Of a stretch of 27,908 nt of DNA, positions 1 through 6,951 are shown one piece after another. The position numbers and the translations under genes were made by a program. The notes beneath the pieces are model-generated. The model worked only from the letters and a program-made list of their open reading frames with translations, made no database searches and was not told the origin of the DNA. Location of the stretch: NCBI GenBank assembly GCA_045600205.1, contig JAZRXM010000022.1, positions 1 through 27,908 of the forward strand, written 5' to 3'. The DNA comes from Firm-04 sp045600205 (GTDB lineage Bacteria; Bacillota; Clostridia; Oscillospirales; Ruminococcaceae). Numbering within the stretch: position 1 is the first letter of the stretch; the number at the start of each line of letters is the position of its first letter.

Positions 1-1
1 G

Positions 2-151
2 ACTTGTGCAAATTACAGGGCCTTGAAGAAAAACACAGAAGGAATGCTTGGTAAGGTCGTTACTCTGGAAATGCCCAACAAGGAGTATTTGCAGTTTGTT
101 CTCTTTGAGCAAGCTCGATACCATACGGATGAAAGTGGTACAATCTGGTAG
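2..151 (+). CDS. C-terminal end of an unidentified protein (5' end outside window)
   Basis: An open frame enters from the left edge and ends at TAG 149-151, giving 49 residues. The tail is hydrophilic and ends HTDESGTIW. No signal peptide, membrane segment or motif is visible in what remains, and I do not recognise the family. The next gene is convergent, with its stop at 178. The frame has sensible amino-acid composition, but it is short, so a chance frame cannot be excluded. Confidence 0.5.
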   Translation, partial: TCANYRALKKNTEGMLGKVVTLEMPNKEYLQFVLFEQARYHTDESGTIW

Positions 152-177
152 GGGAGTTGTATTGTGCGAGTACTCTA

Positions 178-630
178 TCAGTTACTTTTTTTGCGCTTCT
201 TAGTGATGAAAAATACGCCAAGAATAATCAATAAAACAACAATGATGCTCAAAGTAAGCCAAGTGCTTGCAGGTTTTCTTTCTGCCTTGTCACCCACATC
301 ATTCTGTGCCTTTGTCGTTGGAGGCGGTGTAGTTTCTGCATCAGTGATTTCAGTCTGCTGCGCATCAGCATCCGAGATCGTGGTGACCGCAACGGTCGGT
401 GTGGTTTCATTCAGGTAACCACTCGGAATGTACATCGTGGTCACATCAGAAGTGTCAATCGTTCCGCCCCAATATGCGGAATAGTCATTTTTCTTTATCG
501 CATTCCAAGGCTTTCCAGTAAAGAAACAATAAATGGTTCCGTTCTCCTTGAAGTAATCAAAAAGGTAACGTAGGACAGCGGTATATGCATCTACAAGCTC
601 TTTGTTTTCTGCTTTTTCTGCATCGTCCAT
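178..630 (-). pseudogene. 5'-truncated surface protein, Thr-rich linker and C-terminal membrane anchor
   Basis: The frame gives 150 residues. An N-terminal part of about 75 residues, rich in aromatic residues, is followed by a Thr/Pro/Ala-rich linker (about 76-115), a single hydrophobic helix (about 122-143, core LSIIVVLLIILGVFF) and a basic tail KKRKK. This is the usual layout of a protein anchored by its C-terminus with the bulk outside the cell. There is no signal peptide. An in-frame TAG lies two codons before the ATG, and the DNA immediately upstream (632-742) is an IS66 transposase relic on the other strand. The simplest reading is that the 5' part, including the signal peptide, was lost in an insertion or deletion event. 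There is no LPXTG motif, so sortase attachment is not supported. The function is unknown. Confidence 0.6.
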
Positions 631-631
631 A

Positions 632-742
632 CTCTACTCGATCGCTGCCACAGCGCAGGCAAACGGATTGGATGTAGAAAAGTATCTGACTGAGCTGTTT
701 TCGCAACCTGCGGGTACAATCTTTTTACCTTGGAATGAGTAA
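632..742 (+). pseudogene. IS66-family transposase C-terminal relic
   Basis: The plus-strand frame reads YSIAATAQANGLDVEKYL, then LTELFSQPAGTIFLPWNE and a TAA stop. This matches the conserved end of IS66 TnpC transposases, where a YSIIETAKANGLDP-like helix is followed by YL and a short tail. Only about 36 residues remain and the catalytic DDE domain is absent. It abuts the start of the truncated gene on the opposite strand. A terminator follows directly. A second, similar relic lies at 8962-9123. The family call is from recognised motifs, not a search. Confidence 0.75.
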
Positions 743-786
743 AAATCCTATTGAGAATTTCTGTGATTCCCAATAGGATTTTTTCT
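742..786 (+). terminator. Rho-independent terminator after IS66 relic
   Basis: A long stem pairs 742-758 with 766-782 (AAAATCCTATTG against CAATAGGATTTT, extended by a G-U pair), with a 7-nt loop TTCTGTG and a T-run on the plus strand. It directly follows the relic's stop codon and was probably its terminator. Confidence 0.8.
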
Positions 787-857
787 TTATTGTAGAACTC
801 TGGATATTTTATGTTTACGTTTGAAGTTTGTGACTTCCCAAAAGTGATGTATGGGAA

Positions 858-2882
858 TCAAAGGTATGCAGTGGAGTTTTCACTGACTGCATTTTGAAGC
901 TGAATCAAATCAAAGATGTCAACCTCGCCATCAAAGTTCAGGTCAACGTAAGCAATTGCTTCAGGAGAAAGCGAAGTGATGGAACCAAGCAAATAACTTC
1001 TCATCATGTTAACATCCGAAGTGTTTACAGTACCGTCCATATTGATATCGCCAATCTTGCAGTCGCCTGTAAAGACATGCGCGAAGTTGAACGCTGTATG
1101 GATTTTTCTGAGATAGTTCTTCTTTTCAGCATCGGTGTAGTATGTTGCCTTGTTCAGCAAATCTTCAGCGGCACTGATGACAGCGTTACGACAATCAGCA
1201 AAGTTTGTCTGGTTGCCGCCCTGCTTCATATATGCCATCGAGTTGAACCAAATCTGCTTGCCCAGCATTTCCGGAATACCATACTCTCTGTCCATCAGAT
1301 ATGCAACGTGGGAGATAACCGTCGAACCACTGTGCGGTTCTGTGGTGGAAGTGATATTTCTGGCATCGAAATACTGCCATCCGCCATTGTACCAATAGGC
1401 GTTGCCGTTCGTGATATCTCTGACGTAAGCACCCGATTTGTAAACCTCATCTCCCTGAATCCATGTTCTGGTATCCGCTGTCGATGCGTACTCACTCATG
1501 ATATCACTATATGCTTCCATCAGGGCTCCGATCTCACCGCTATACTGGCTCTCCGACCAAAGTACTCTGTTATTCGTTACACGATGCGTATATTCATGAG
1601 CCAGTACATTCAAATCTTTTGCCCAGCTGTAACACGAACCGGATTCAGCACCCATTTCCAGACAGTTGTAATAGGACCATGCCCATGCATTTGACTCCTG
1701 AAGGAACGGATTGATAAACAGGTTACCGCTTTCACCATCTGTGCCTGCCCAGCCAAAGTAGTATTTATAATAATCATATACATTTGCAGCCTGCGACAGC
1801 ATACCTGCTTCAACAGCGTACTGGTCCCAATCGCTTTGCTTGATTTCCTGAGAAGTGCAAAGATTTGCGGTATATCCCTGCATCACCGTTGCACTCAAAT
1901 TGTTCAGTACTTGCTGTCCTGCCAGTGTACTATGGTTGGCATTTGCAATCATAACGGCATTATCGCTAGACAGGCTGTTTGCTGCATCGTTGCTGCGCAG
2001 AATCCAAATATTGCGGTACGGGTCATGGAAGTAACGAATGGTGTATCTTGCACCATACTGCTTATCGACCAGAATGGAGAATGCGTTCTTTCCGGTGATC
2101 GGATTGGCTTGATTCGACTGAATGGTAACGCTTTCTGTTTCAGCTACTCGATTGTTCGGCACAAACAGAATGCTGCTGTTCTGCGCATCTACATAGAAAT
2201 GAGAATATTGCTTGGAACGTACTTCTACATCATATGCGAGCTTGATTCTGCCATCCTTGGACTTAAACAATACAAGGCTCGGCACGCCAACGATTGTTGC
2301 ATTGTATTTCTTTACAACTGCGTTCTTTGCAGCTGTCGTGGAAATTCCTGCCTTGGTTTTTGCAGAAAGATTCGGCGTGAAGGAACTGGTCAGGTAGGTT
2401 GCCTTCTTGGTCTGATTGTCCACAATAACCGTGATATACGAATTGGTGACCTTAATTCCCTGATAAACCTGCATATAGGTATAGGTCGTGGTATCCTTGG
2501 TCTCAATGCAATCTACATACTTCACTTCAGATGACAGATTCTTGATGCCGATCAAATGCGAAACATCCGAAATGACACCGCGTGCAATACTCTCAGAAGT
2601 GACAACTCGGCTGGAAACAATACCGTGGATACGCTCTGCATAGTTTGCAGAGGTGAAATCAATTTCCGGCAGCTTTCCGTTATTCAAACGTTTCAGAATG
2701 CTCAGTTCCGCTGCTGCGTCATTCGAATTCACAACGATCGAATTCGCACGGGCAATTGATAAGCCTTCGTTTACGCTGTTGCTTGGATATGCAGCCGATG
2801 CCGTAACAGGCTGAAATGCAATTGTCATTGCTGCGACCATCGAAAAGCAGAGCAGAGATGTTACTAGTTTGCGTGTTTTCAT
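858..2882 (-). CDS. Secreted M4 (thermolysin-like) metallopeptidase with dockerin
   Basis: The protein has 674 residues. A signal peptide (1-30, MKTRKLVTSLLCFSM...ASA) is followed by an FTP/PepSY-like propeptide (about 60-245) and an M4 catalytic domain (about 270-600). The zinc motif HEYTH is at 429-433. The third zinc ligand is E456 in GALMEAYSD, equivalent to thermolysin's GAINEAISD. The transition-state His is H517 in EPHSGS. A type I dockerin occupies about 611-664, with two Asp-rich loops GDINMDGTVNTSDV and DLNFDGEVDIFDL. It should be secreted as a zymogen, mature by cleavage of the propeptide, and attach to a cohesin-bearing scaffold. All catalytic residues are present, so it is probably active. 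The start has a GGAGGT site 8 nt upstream. Monocistronic as far as seen. Confidence 0.93.
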   Translation of the reverse strand: MKTRKLVTSLLCFSMVAAMTIAFQPVTASAAYPSNSVNEGLSIARANSIVVNSNDAAAELSILKRLNNGKLPEIDFTSANYAERIHGIVSSRVVTSESIARGVISDVSHLIGIKNLSSEVKYVDCIETKDTTTYTYMQVYQGIKVTNSYITVIVDNQTKKATYLTSSFTPNLSAKTKAGISTTAAKNAVVKKYNATIVGVPSLVLFKSKDGRIKLAYDVEVRSKQYSHFYVDAQNSSILFVPNNRVAETESVTIQSNQANPITGKNAFSILVDKQYGARYTIRYFHDPYRNIWILRSNDAANSLSSDNAVMIANANHSTLAGQQVLNNLSATVMQGYTANLCTSQEIKQSDWDQYAVEAGMLSQAANVYDYYKYYFGWAGTDGESGNLFINPFLQESNAWAWSYYNCLEMGAESGSCYSWAKDLNVLAHEYTHRVTNNRVLWSESQYSGEIGALMEAYSDIMSEYASTADTRTWIQGDEVYKSGAYVRDITNGNAYWYNGGWQYFDARNITSTTEPHSGSTVISHVAYLMDREYGIPEMLGKQIWFNSMAYMKQGGNQTNFADCRNAVISAAEDLLNKATYYTDAEKKNYLRKIHTAFNFAHVFTGDCKIGDINMDGTVNTSDVNMMRSYLLGSITSLSPEAIAYVDLNFDGEVDIFDLIQLQNAVSENSTAYL

Positions 2883-2984
2883 GCGTGGTGAACCTCCAAT
2901 AAATAATAGTGTGATTGTTCAAAGCGAAAGCCCTGAAATGACAGCTGAAATAAGCGACATATTTGAACCGCTTACTTCCTATGA

Positions 2985-3013
2985 ATTATAGCATATTCTA
3001 TTGACTTACACAA
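2985..3013 (-). promoter_or_regulatory. Possible promoter of the M4 peptidase gene
   Basis: On the minus strand an extended -10 TGCTATAAT (hexamer 2985-2990) lies 17 bp from a weak -35 TTGTGT (3008-3013). This gives an untranslated leader of about 95 nt. The weak -35 is partly offset by the TGn extension. Confidence 0.5.
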
Positions 3014-3081
3014 TATTTTTCAATAAATTGTAACCGTTTATCTATTCTATCAACCAATACATTGCGTGTGTTTAGAAAAAA

Positions 3082-3108
3082 TCAGGCAGTATGCCCATTC
3101 TCTGACAT
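3082..3108 (-). pseudogene. Start of a truncated gene downstream of the 40-residue peptide
   Basis: GGAGGAGCGCACTA precedes an ATG at 3106-3108 that opens only eight codons (MSENGHTA) before a stop. A strong ribosome site with almost no gene suggests that the body of a second operon gene has been lost. It could also be chance. Confidence 0.3.
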
Positions 3109-3138
3109 TAGTGCGCTCCTCCGTTCGTTGCTTCTTTA

Positions 3139-3261
3139 TCAGTTGTCTCCTGCCGGCTGATACGGTGTGTCATATGGACCGAGGTCTACGCTTGTGGTGA
3201 TAATATCATCACTTTCAAAGCTGACGATATTTAATTCAGCTGTTTCGTATTTTTCTTTCAT
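3139..3261 (-). CDS. Small 40-residue peptide of unknown function
   Basis: The peptide starts MKEKYETAELNIVSFESDD and continues with IITTS and a Pro/Tyr/Gly-rich tail ending QPAGDN. A strong GAGGAGG site sits 9-15 nt before the ATG, which makes translation likely. There is no signal peptide and no Cys. An acidic, beta-prone N-terminal half ahead of a short variable tail recalls leader/core arrangements of ribosomally made peptides, but no modification enzyme is present. I believe similar YE..ELEII.FE.EDVITTS peptides are common in Ruminococcus-type genomes, but I could not check this. It sits 19 nt after the tail of an upstream gene (3281-3349), and a truncated gene start follows (3106-3108). 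It looks like the only intact member of a chopped operon. Confidence 0.6.
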   Translation of the reverse strand: MKEKYETAELNIVSFESDDIITTSVDLGPYDTPYQPAGDN

Positions 3262-3280
3262 TTTACTTTGCCTCCTCGAA

Positions 3281-3349
3281 TTATTGCTCTGCGGCAACAT
3301 TATACAGTGCGATTGCTTTTACAAGATTGACAAGTGCCGCATCATTGCT
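3281..3349 (-). pseudogene. C-terminal tail of a lost gene in the peptide's operon
   Basis: Twenty-two residues (NDAALVNLVKAIALYNVAAEQ, then TAA) form an amphipathic helical tail, similar to the short LVKALY..N.AA helices that close some Clostridia surface modules. Upstream homology stops near 3349, where a plus-strand cysteine peptidase fragment begins. The assignment is weak because of length. Confidence 0.4.
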
Positions 3350-3768
3350 TTTCTGAGATGGATGAAGGGGATATCTGCTATACGCTGACGGATACAAAAT
3401 TCGGCTGGCAGTATGTCGATGATTTCGGCAATCCGATGCCGAAAGCCAATCCGCCGCACAGCAGTCCGCTGCCGCGTATCCCTCAAACAACCGAAACGGA
3501 ACTTCCCTCGCGTTTTGATCTTCGTGACGAAGGCGCGGTCACCTCGGTAAAGTCGCAGGTCGGAGGCACCTGCTGGGCATACGGCGCAATGGGCGCGATT
3601 GAGTCCAATATGATAAAAAAAGGAATGGCCGACGCCTCACTCGACCTTTCCGAAGCACATCTGATCTGGTTCGGACGCGGACTGGGCGGCTCTGCCGATC
3701 CGAGCGGTTTTCTTTACGGTGACGGCACGAGTCTTGGTACGAATGCATATGATAAGGGCGGTGGAACT
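3349..3768 (+). pseudogene. Fragment of a papain-like (C1A) cysteine peptidase
   Basis: About 140 codons are recognisable. A short propeptide-like segment leads into LPSRFDLRDEGAVTSVKSQ and GGTCWAYGAMGAIESN. This is the conserved start of a papain-fold catalytic domain, with the oxyanion Gln (SQ) and the nucleophile Cys in the CWAYGA motif. The usual LSEAHL segment follows. The sequence then breaks off near YDKGG (about 3768), where unrelated sequence begins. The catalytic His and Asn, a signal peptide and a start codon are all missing. Codon use is more GC-rich than in the flanks. The frame stays open to 4023 by chance and then overlaps the convergent gene. It is a dead fragment, probably of a secreted peptidase like those found alongside dockerin proteins in ruminococci. 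Confidence 0.8.
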
Positions 3769-3809
3769 TACTGGGTATGTGCGCCGCTTTTTATTATACC
3801 ACATAAATG

Positions 3810-3842
3810 CGAAAAAGCCCGGCATTTCGCTGGACTTTTTCG
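3810..3842 (-). terminator. Terminator of the secreted 316-residue protein gene
   Basis: The hairpin arms are GAAAAAGtCCaGC and GCcGGgCTTTTTC with a GAAAT loop. It has T-rich 3' arms on both strands and lies about 100 bp past the stop at 3938. Confidence 0.55.
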
Positions 3843-3850
3843 ACAAGCAG

Positions 3851-3883
3851 ACATCCTCGTCGATTGCGGCGAGGATGTTTTTC
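3851..3883 (+). terminator. Terminator-like hairpin reading rightward
   Basis: ACATCCTCG (3851-3859) pairs with CGAGGATGT (3870-3878) and is followed by TTTTC. It would act on plus-strand transcripts, possibly those crossing the dead peptidase fragment. Confidence 0.55.
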
Positions 3884-3937
3884 TTGCATATTTGATTTTG
3901 ATGTTTCAACCGTTACAATCCGGAAAATGCGGTAACA

Positions 3938-4888
3938 TTATCTCGAGCACACGATTTCAGCCGGAGCTGGCAATTCCTGAAACTGATTGGAAACGTATGG
4001 GGTACTGCATCCGTTATAGGTGACCGTGAGATTGCTCAGAATATGCCCGTCATATGCTCTGAGCATTCTGGTATCTTCTGCATATACCTGACACCAAATC
4101 GCTTCTTCAAATTCTGCACGGCTCATGATCTTATTATACACGCCTTCATAAACAGGAACATCCGGAACAGGCACACGTCCGCTGAAAGGAATTTCCGTCA
4201 GTATGGATGTGTATTCTTTCTTGATTTTCGGTTCTCCAAATGTCGTCCAGATATCTGTGCTGCTGACTTTCATTCCGGCAAGATAGCCATAATCGAAAAC
4301 AAGTTTTCCGGAATATTTACCTGTCACTGCATCAAAAGAAAAGTCTTCCAAATACAGATATTTATTGAGAAGGCACTTCGTGTCGTAATAGTTCAGCAAT
4401 CGAATGGCGAATTGAAATGCCTTTGCGTTTTTGTCATACTCTAGTACACAACTCATCGGCTCCGCAGTACCGTCATCCTGACGTTTGCTGATAAAGAATT
4501 TGTCTGTGTAGCGTTTGGTTCTGTCAAGATCATTGATCGATGCGATTTCACTTGCAAGTGTGCAGAAAATCTGCTGCCCTTTTCCCCAGCCGAATTTTGT
4601 ATTTTTGGCGATCGTTGCAGTATAGCGGGAAATACCGTCTAACTCGCGCGTGCAAAAAGACGGATAAACATCCTGAAGATTTGCAGTTGACCACCCATGA
4701 TTGAAAATGTTTTTTTCATATTGTGTCAGCCAGCCGTAAGCGGTTGTGGACTGATGCAGGCTCAGATCCAGATCGCCGTTTGCCTGTATACCGGGCACAC
4801 CATAGGCAGAAGCTGTTTGTCCCGAAACGGAAACCGCTGTGATGACCGCTGCAGCGAGTGCAGTCAGTTTTTGAGAAATGTGTTTCAT
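3938..4888 (-). CDS. Secreted protein of unknown function, predicted LytTR target
   Basis: The protein has 316 residues. The signal peptide (about 1-28, LTALAAAVITAVSVSG...ASA) has a clear cleavage context. The mature part shows no repeats, no membrane segment, no dockerin and no active-site motif that I recognise. It has many aromatic residues and alternating strand-like segments (for example about 160-230), suggesting a folded beta-rich secreted domain, with a few Cys. The ORF start follows AAGGAGGA closely. Its promoter (5008-5036) is perfect SigA-type and carries three TAAGTTGCA repeats identical in layout to those upstream of the metallo-hydrolase/LytTR/DUF3021 operon. It is therefore probably the output gene of that regulator. 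It lies directly downstream of that operon but has its own promoter. The function is unknown. Confidence 0.8.
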   Translation of the reverse strand: MKHISQKLTALAAAVITAVSVSGQTASAYGVPGIQANGDLDLSLHQSTTAYGWLTQYEKNIFNHGWSTANLQDVYPSFCTRELDGISRYTATIAKNTKFGWGKGQQIFCTLASEIASINDLDRTKRYTDKFFISKRQDDGTAEPMSCVLEYDKNAKAFQFAIRLLNYYDTKCLLNKYLYLEDFSFDAVTGKYSGKLVFDYGYLAGMKVSSTDIWTTFGEPKIKKEYTSILTEIPFSGRVPVPDVPVYEGVYNKIMSRAEFEEAIWCQVYAEDTRMLRAYDGHILSNLTVTYNGCSTPYVSNQFQELPAPAEIVCSR

Positions 4889-5007
4889 AAAGTCCTCCTT
4901 ATTCGCTATAAAAATAAAATAAAAGATTGAGTATTGAATATCCGGATATTCTTTGCTTGTATAAGTTCACTTGATGAAAATGTTATCAACGAATGAACTT
5001 TGATTAA

Positions 5008-5036
5008 ATTATAACAAATTTTATCGGTGCTGTCAA
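5008..5036 (-). promoter_or_regulatory. SigA promoter of the secreted 316-residue protein gene
   Basis: On the minus strand, TTGACA (5031-5036), exactly 17 bp, then TATAAT (5008-5013). Both hexamers are perfect. The predicted start near 5001 gives a leader of about 113 nt. The -35 directly abuts the LytTR repeat array. Confidence 0.88.
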
Positions 5037-5086
5037 TGCAACTTACCCCCGTATTTATGCAACTTAACCTGCAACAATGCAACTTA
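5037..5086 (-). promoter_or_regulatory. Triple LytTR-type operator (TAAGTTGCA x3)
   Basis: Three direct copies of TAAGTTGCA (minus strand) lie at 5037-5045, 5058-5066 and 5078-5086, with start-to-start spacing of 21 and 20 bp, about two helical turns. LytTR regulators such as AgrA and ComE are known to bind direct 9-bp repeats with a GTT-like core. Here the array stops one base upstream of a perfect -35. The same arrangement, with the same spacings, occurs at 6952-7001. Confidence 0.8.
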
Positions 5087-5099
5087 CCATTTGATGTGC

Positions 5100-5157
5100 A
5101 AAACAACAGAAAAACTGCCGATTCAGTGCATTCGCACCGTATCGGCAGTTGTTTTTT
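5100..5157 (-). terminator. Terminator of the metallo-hydrolase/LytTR/DUF3021 operon
   Basis: AACTGCCGAT (5113-5122) pairs with ATCGGCAGTT (5141-5150), with an inner GTGC/GCAC stem. T-rich flanks on both strands make it bidirectional. It starts right after the DUF3021 stop at 5159 and separates the operon from the next promoter. Confidence 0.85.
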
Positions 5158-5158
5158 C

Positions 5159-5587
5159 TTACGATTCCTTATCCTTGTGATACCGTTTTTTCAAATGTTC
5201 ATTCATGATGACAATGTGCTTACGGTCATCCATGTAATGCACAAAACACGTAAAGGCATAAATAAAGACGACAGCCAGAAATGTGAGCAGTGCAGATACA
5301 CCTGTAATGCTGCACCAGCCGAGCAGTTTCAGTGAAAACAAAGCAATGAAATAGACCAACATAAAATTGACAACCCAAAGGCACATGGACACCCTCGGAT
5401 TTTTCGGTTCTAAGCACAAGAAAATCGCAGCAGGAAGTGCCGTAACCAGTCCAACCAACAGGATCTCCCACAATATCATGCTTTGCATCGGCTGATCCGC
5501 TATCGTTGTATATACTGCAACAACGATTAAAATTGCAGTGGTGATATCCACAAAATAGTGCAGAAGCGAGAGTAAAAATTCTTTCAC
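5159..5587 (-). CDS. DUF3021-like four-helix membrane protein, likely LytTR antagonist
   Basis: From GTG at 5585-5587 the protein has 142 residues. This start is chosen because GGAGGAG lies 7 nt upstream and the gene then begins one base after the LytTR stop; a longer frame to 5635 would overlap the LytTR gene. Four hydrophobic helices (about 8-27, 36-53, 65-83, 91-112) end in a Lys/His-rich cytoplasmic tail. The size, topology and position behind a LytTR gene fit the DUF3021 family. In described LytTR regulatory systems of streptococci (BrsRM, HdrRM), a small membrane protein restrains the co-encoded LytTR activator. The same role is likely here, but it is inferred from context. The family call is from pattern, not a search. 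Confidence 0.78.
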   Translation of the reverse strand: MKEFLLSLLHYFVDITTAILIVVAVYTTIADQPMQSMILWEILLVGLVTALPAAIFLCLEPKNPRVSMCLWVVNFMLVYFIALFSLKLLGWCSITGVSALLTFLAVVFIYAFTCFVHYMDDRKHIVIMNEHLKKRYHKDKES

Positions 5588-5588
5588 G

Positions 5589-6038
5589 TTAGTTCTCCTC
5601 CCATCCACCGAGTTTCTCACGCAGTATATGAACATACTGCCGCGAGATCACAATTCGTTCACCGTTGTCCAGACGGGCTTCCATTCTTCCGTTAAACAGC
5701 GGAGATAAACAATCTATTTTTTCCATATTGACGATCAGCGACTTTGAACACCTTACAAAATCCATGTCTGCAAAGTCACTTTCCAGTTCATAGAGCTTTC
5801 GCTTGATCTCATAGACTTCGTGTTCGCAGTAAGCAAACACGCGATTTTCGTTTGCTTCGAAATAGTAAACATCCTTTGCCGATATCCGTACCATTCTGTC
5901 ATCGAGATATCCGTTTAATTCGGTTTTTGCTGTTTGTAAGGAAAGCAACATGGATATCAGCCGCGGATTCGGTGCGGATGACCGCACGATAATGACATCC
6001 TCGCCATCGGGCGGAGTTGGTTCAATGATGATCTTCAT
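5589..6038 (-). CDS. LytTR-domain DNA-binding transcriptional regulator
   Basis: The protein has 149 residues. The start at 6038 is chosen for its GGAG site about 10 nt upstream and because it lies 26 nt past the preceding stop; the frame to 6125 would overlap that gene. The N-terminal 40 residues are a short extension with no receiver domain. The LytTR domain spans about 45-142, with typical segments VYYFEANENRVFAYCE, FVRCSKSLIVNMEKID and IVISRQYVHILREKL. Stand-alone LytTR proteins without a receiver are typical of LytTR regulatory systems. The protein probably binds the TAAGTTGCA arrays at 6952-7001 (its own operon) and 5037-5086 (the secreted protein). Whether it activates or represses is not shown, but arrays abutting the -35 suit activation. 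Confidence 0.9.
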   Translation of the reverse strand: MKIIIEPTPPDGEDVIIVRSSAPNPRLISMLLSLQTAKTELNGYLDDRMVRISAKDVYYFEANENRVFAYCEHEVYEIKRKLYELESDFADMDFVRCSKSLIVNMEKIDCLSPLFNGRMEARLDNGERIVISRQYVHILREKLGGWEEN

Positions 6039-6064
6039 TTCGTTTTTCTCCGTATTTTCATACT

Positions 6065-6838
6065 TCAAATAGTGATGGATTCGCCCTGCCGAATCTTGAA
6101 TACTTTTGTCCGCTCCTTCATACATTTCTCAAACTCCGAGGTATCAATTTCAGAACTGAACGGCGGAAATGTATTATCATAATGTGTCAGAAGAACGTTT
6201 CTCGCTTTGATTTTTCCGTATATGTGCTGTGAAATATCCAGTAGATACGGAGAACCCTGATAAGGAAGTGCCAGAAGATCAATGTCCTTCGCATACGTGA
6301 CTCCGTCAGCCAAAGCCAGACTTCCGAGTGTCAGAATCCGTTTGCCGTATGCTTCGATCAGATAGCAAACAGTTTCATTTTTCTCCCGACAGGATGTAAA
6401 CTGATAGATTTTTCGCAATACGCCTTTGCGTTCACGCAGTACCCTCTTATTGAACAGTGCCTTGAAAACACTCCCGCCATTTTTGAGATGTGCGCCCTTT
6501 AAGACCGTGATCTGAAATTCATCAAGGTTCAGGACATCACCCGCCTGAATCAAACGGATATTGCGTTCCGGTACGCCCAAATGCCGCATATTTATCCTTG
6601 GTGTTTTCGTGCAGTACACATTCGTATCCGGCTGAATCAAATCCTTGATACTGCCAATATGGTCAAAGTGCCCATGCGTAATCAGTATATGTTTGCACCC
6701 GGTGAAAGCCTGCTGACTGATCCTGACAGGACTGTCTGAATACGGGACGAACGGATCCACGAAAACCGTTGAAGATCCGGTTGTGATGCGAAGCGATGCG
6801 GTACCGAACCATGAAATCGTGATTTTCTTTTCCTGCAT
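6065..6838 (-). CDS. Metallo-beta-lactamase-fold hydrolase, first gene of the LytTR operon
   Basis: The protein has 257 residues and is cytoplasmic, with no signal peptide. The metal motif HGHFDH is at 55-60, after the strand CKHILIT. Further fold landmarks are FVDPF (about 26-30), LTLGSLALADG in the middle and LLTHYDNTFPP near the end, whose His may be a late ligand. The overall layout resembles UlaG-like or L-ascorbate-6-phosphate-lactonase-type MBL hydrolases, but the substrate cannot be read from the sequence. AGAGGAG precedes the ATG. It shares an operon with LytTR and DUF3021 under a promoter with three LytTR-type sites, so it may make, remove or sense a signal for that regulator. Family call firm; role inferred. 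Confidence 0.85.
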   Translation of the reverse strand: MQEKKITISWFGTASLRITTGSSTVFVDPFVPYSDSPVRISQQAFTGCKHILITHGHFDHIGSIKDLIQPDTNVYCTKTPRINMRHLGVPERNIRLIQAGDVLNLDEFQITVLKGAHLKNGGSVFKALFNKRVLRERKGVLRKIYQFTSCREKNETVCYLIEAYGKRILTLGSLALADGVTYAKDIDLLALPYQGSPYLLDISQHIYGKIKARNVLLTHYDNTFPPFSSEIDTSEFEKCMKERTKVFKIRQGESITI

Positions 6839-6922
6839 AGAAACGAACTCCTCTGTTTCTGATTCAGAACCGTTTCACCTGCGCATCGCCAAAACGCTCG
6901 AAATCAGAGCAACATTTTTTTT

Positions 6923-6951
6923 ATTATATCATATCCTGTATGCACTGTCAA
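6923..6951 (-). promoter_or_regulatory. SigA promoter of the metallo-hydrolase/LytTR/DUF3021 operon
   Basis: On the minus strand, TTGACA (6946-6951), 17 bp, TATAAT (6923-6928), all perfect. The leader is about 78 nt. Same geometry as the promoter at 5008-5036. Confidence 0.88.

Noticed and set aside
1836..2534. 232-codon plus-strand frame opposite the M4 peptidase
   Set aside because: Antisense shadow. The M4 peptidase on the minus strand is complete with catalytic residues.
3769..4023. Continuation of the peptidase fragment's open frame
   Set aside because: Homology to C1A peptidases ends near 3768. The rest crosses two terminator hairpins and the 3' end of the convergent secreted-protein gene.
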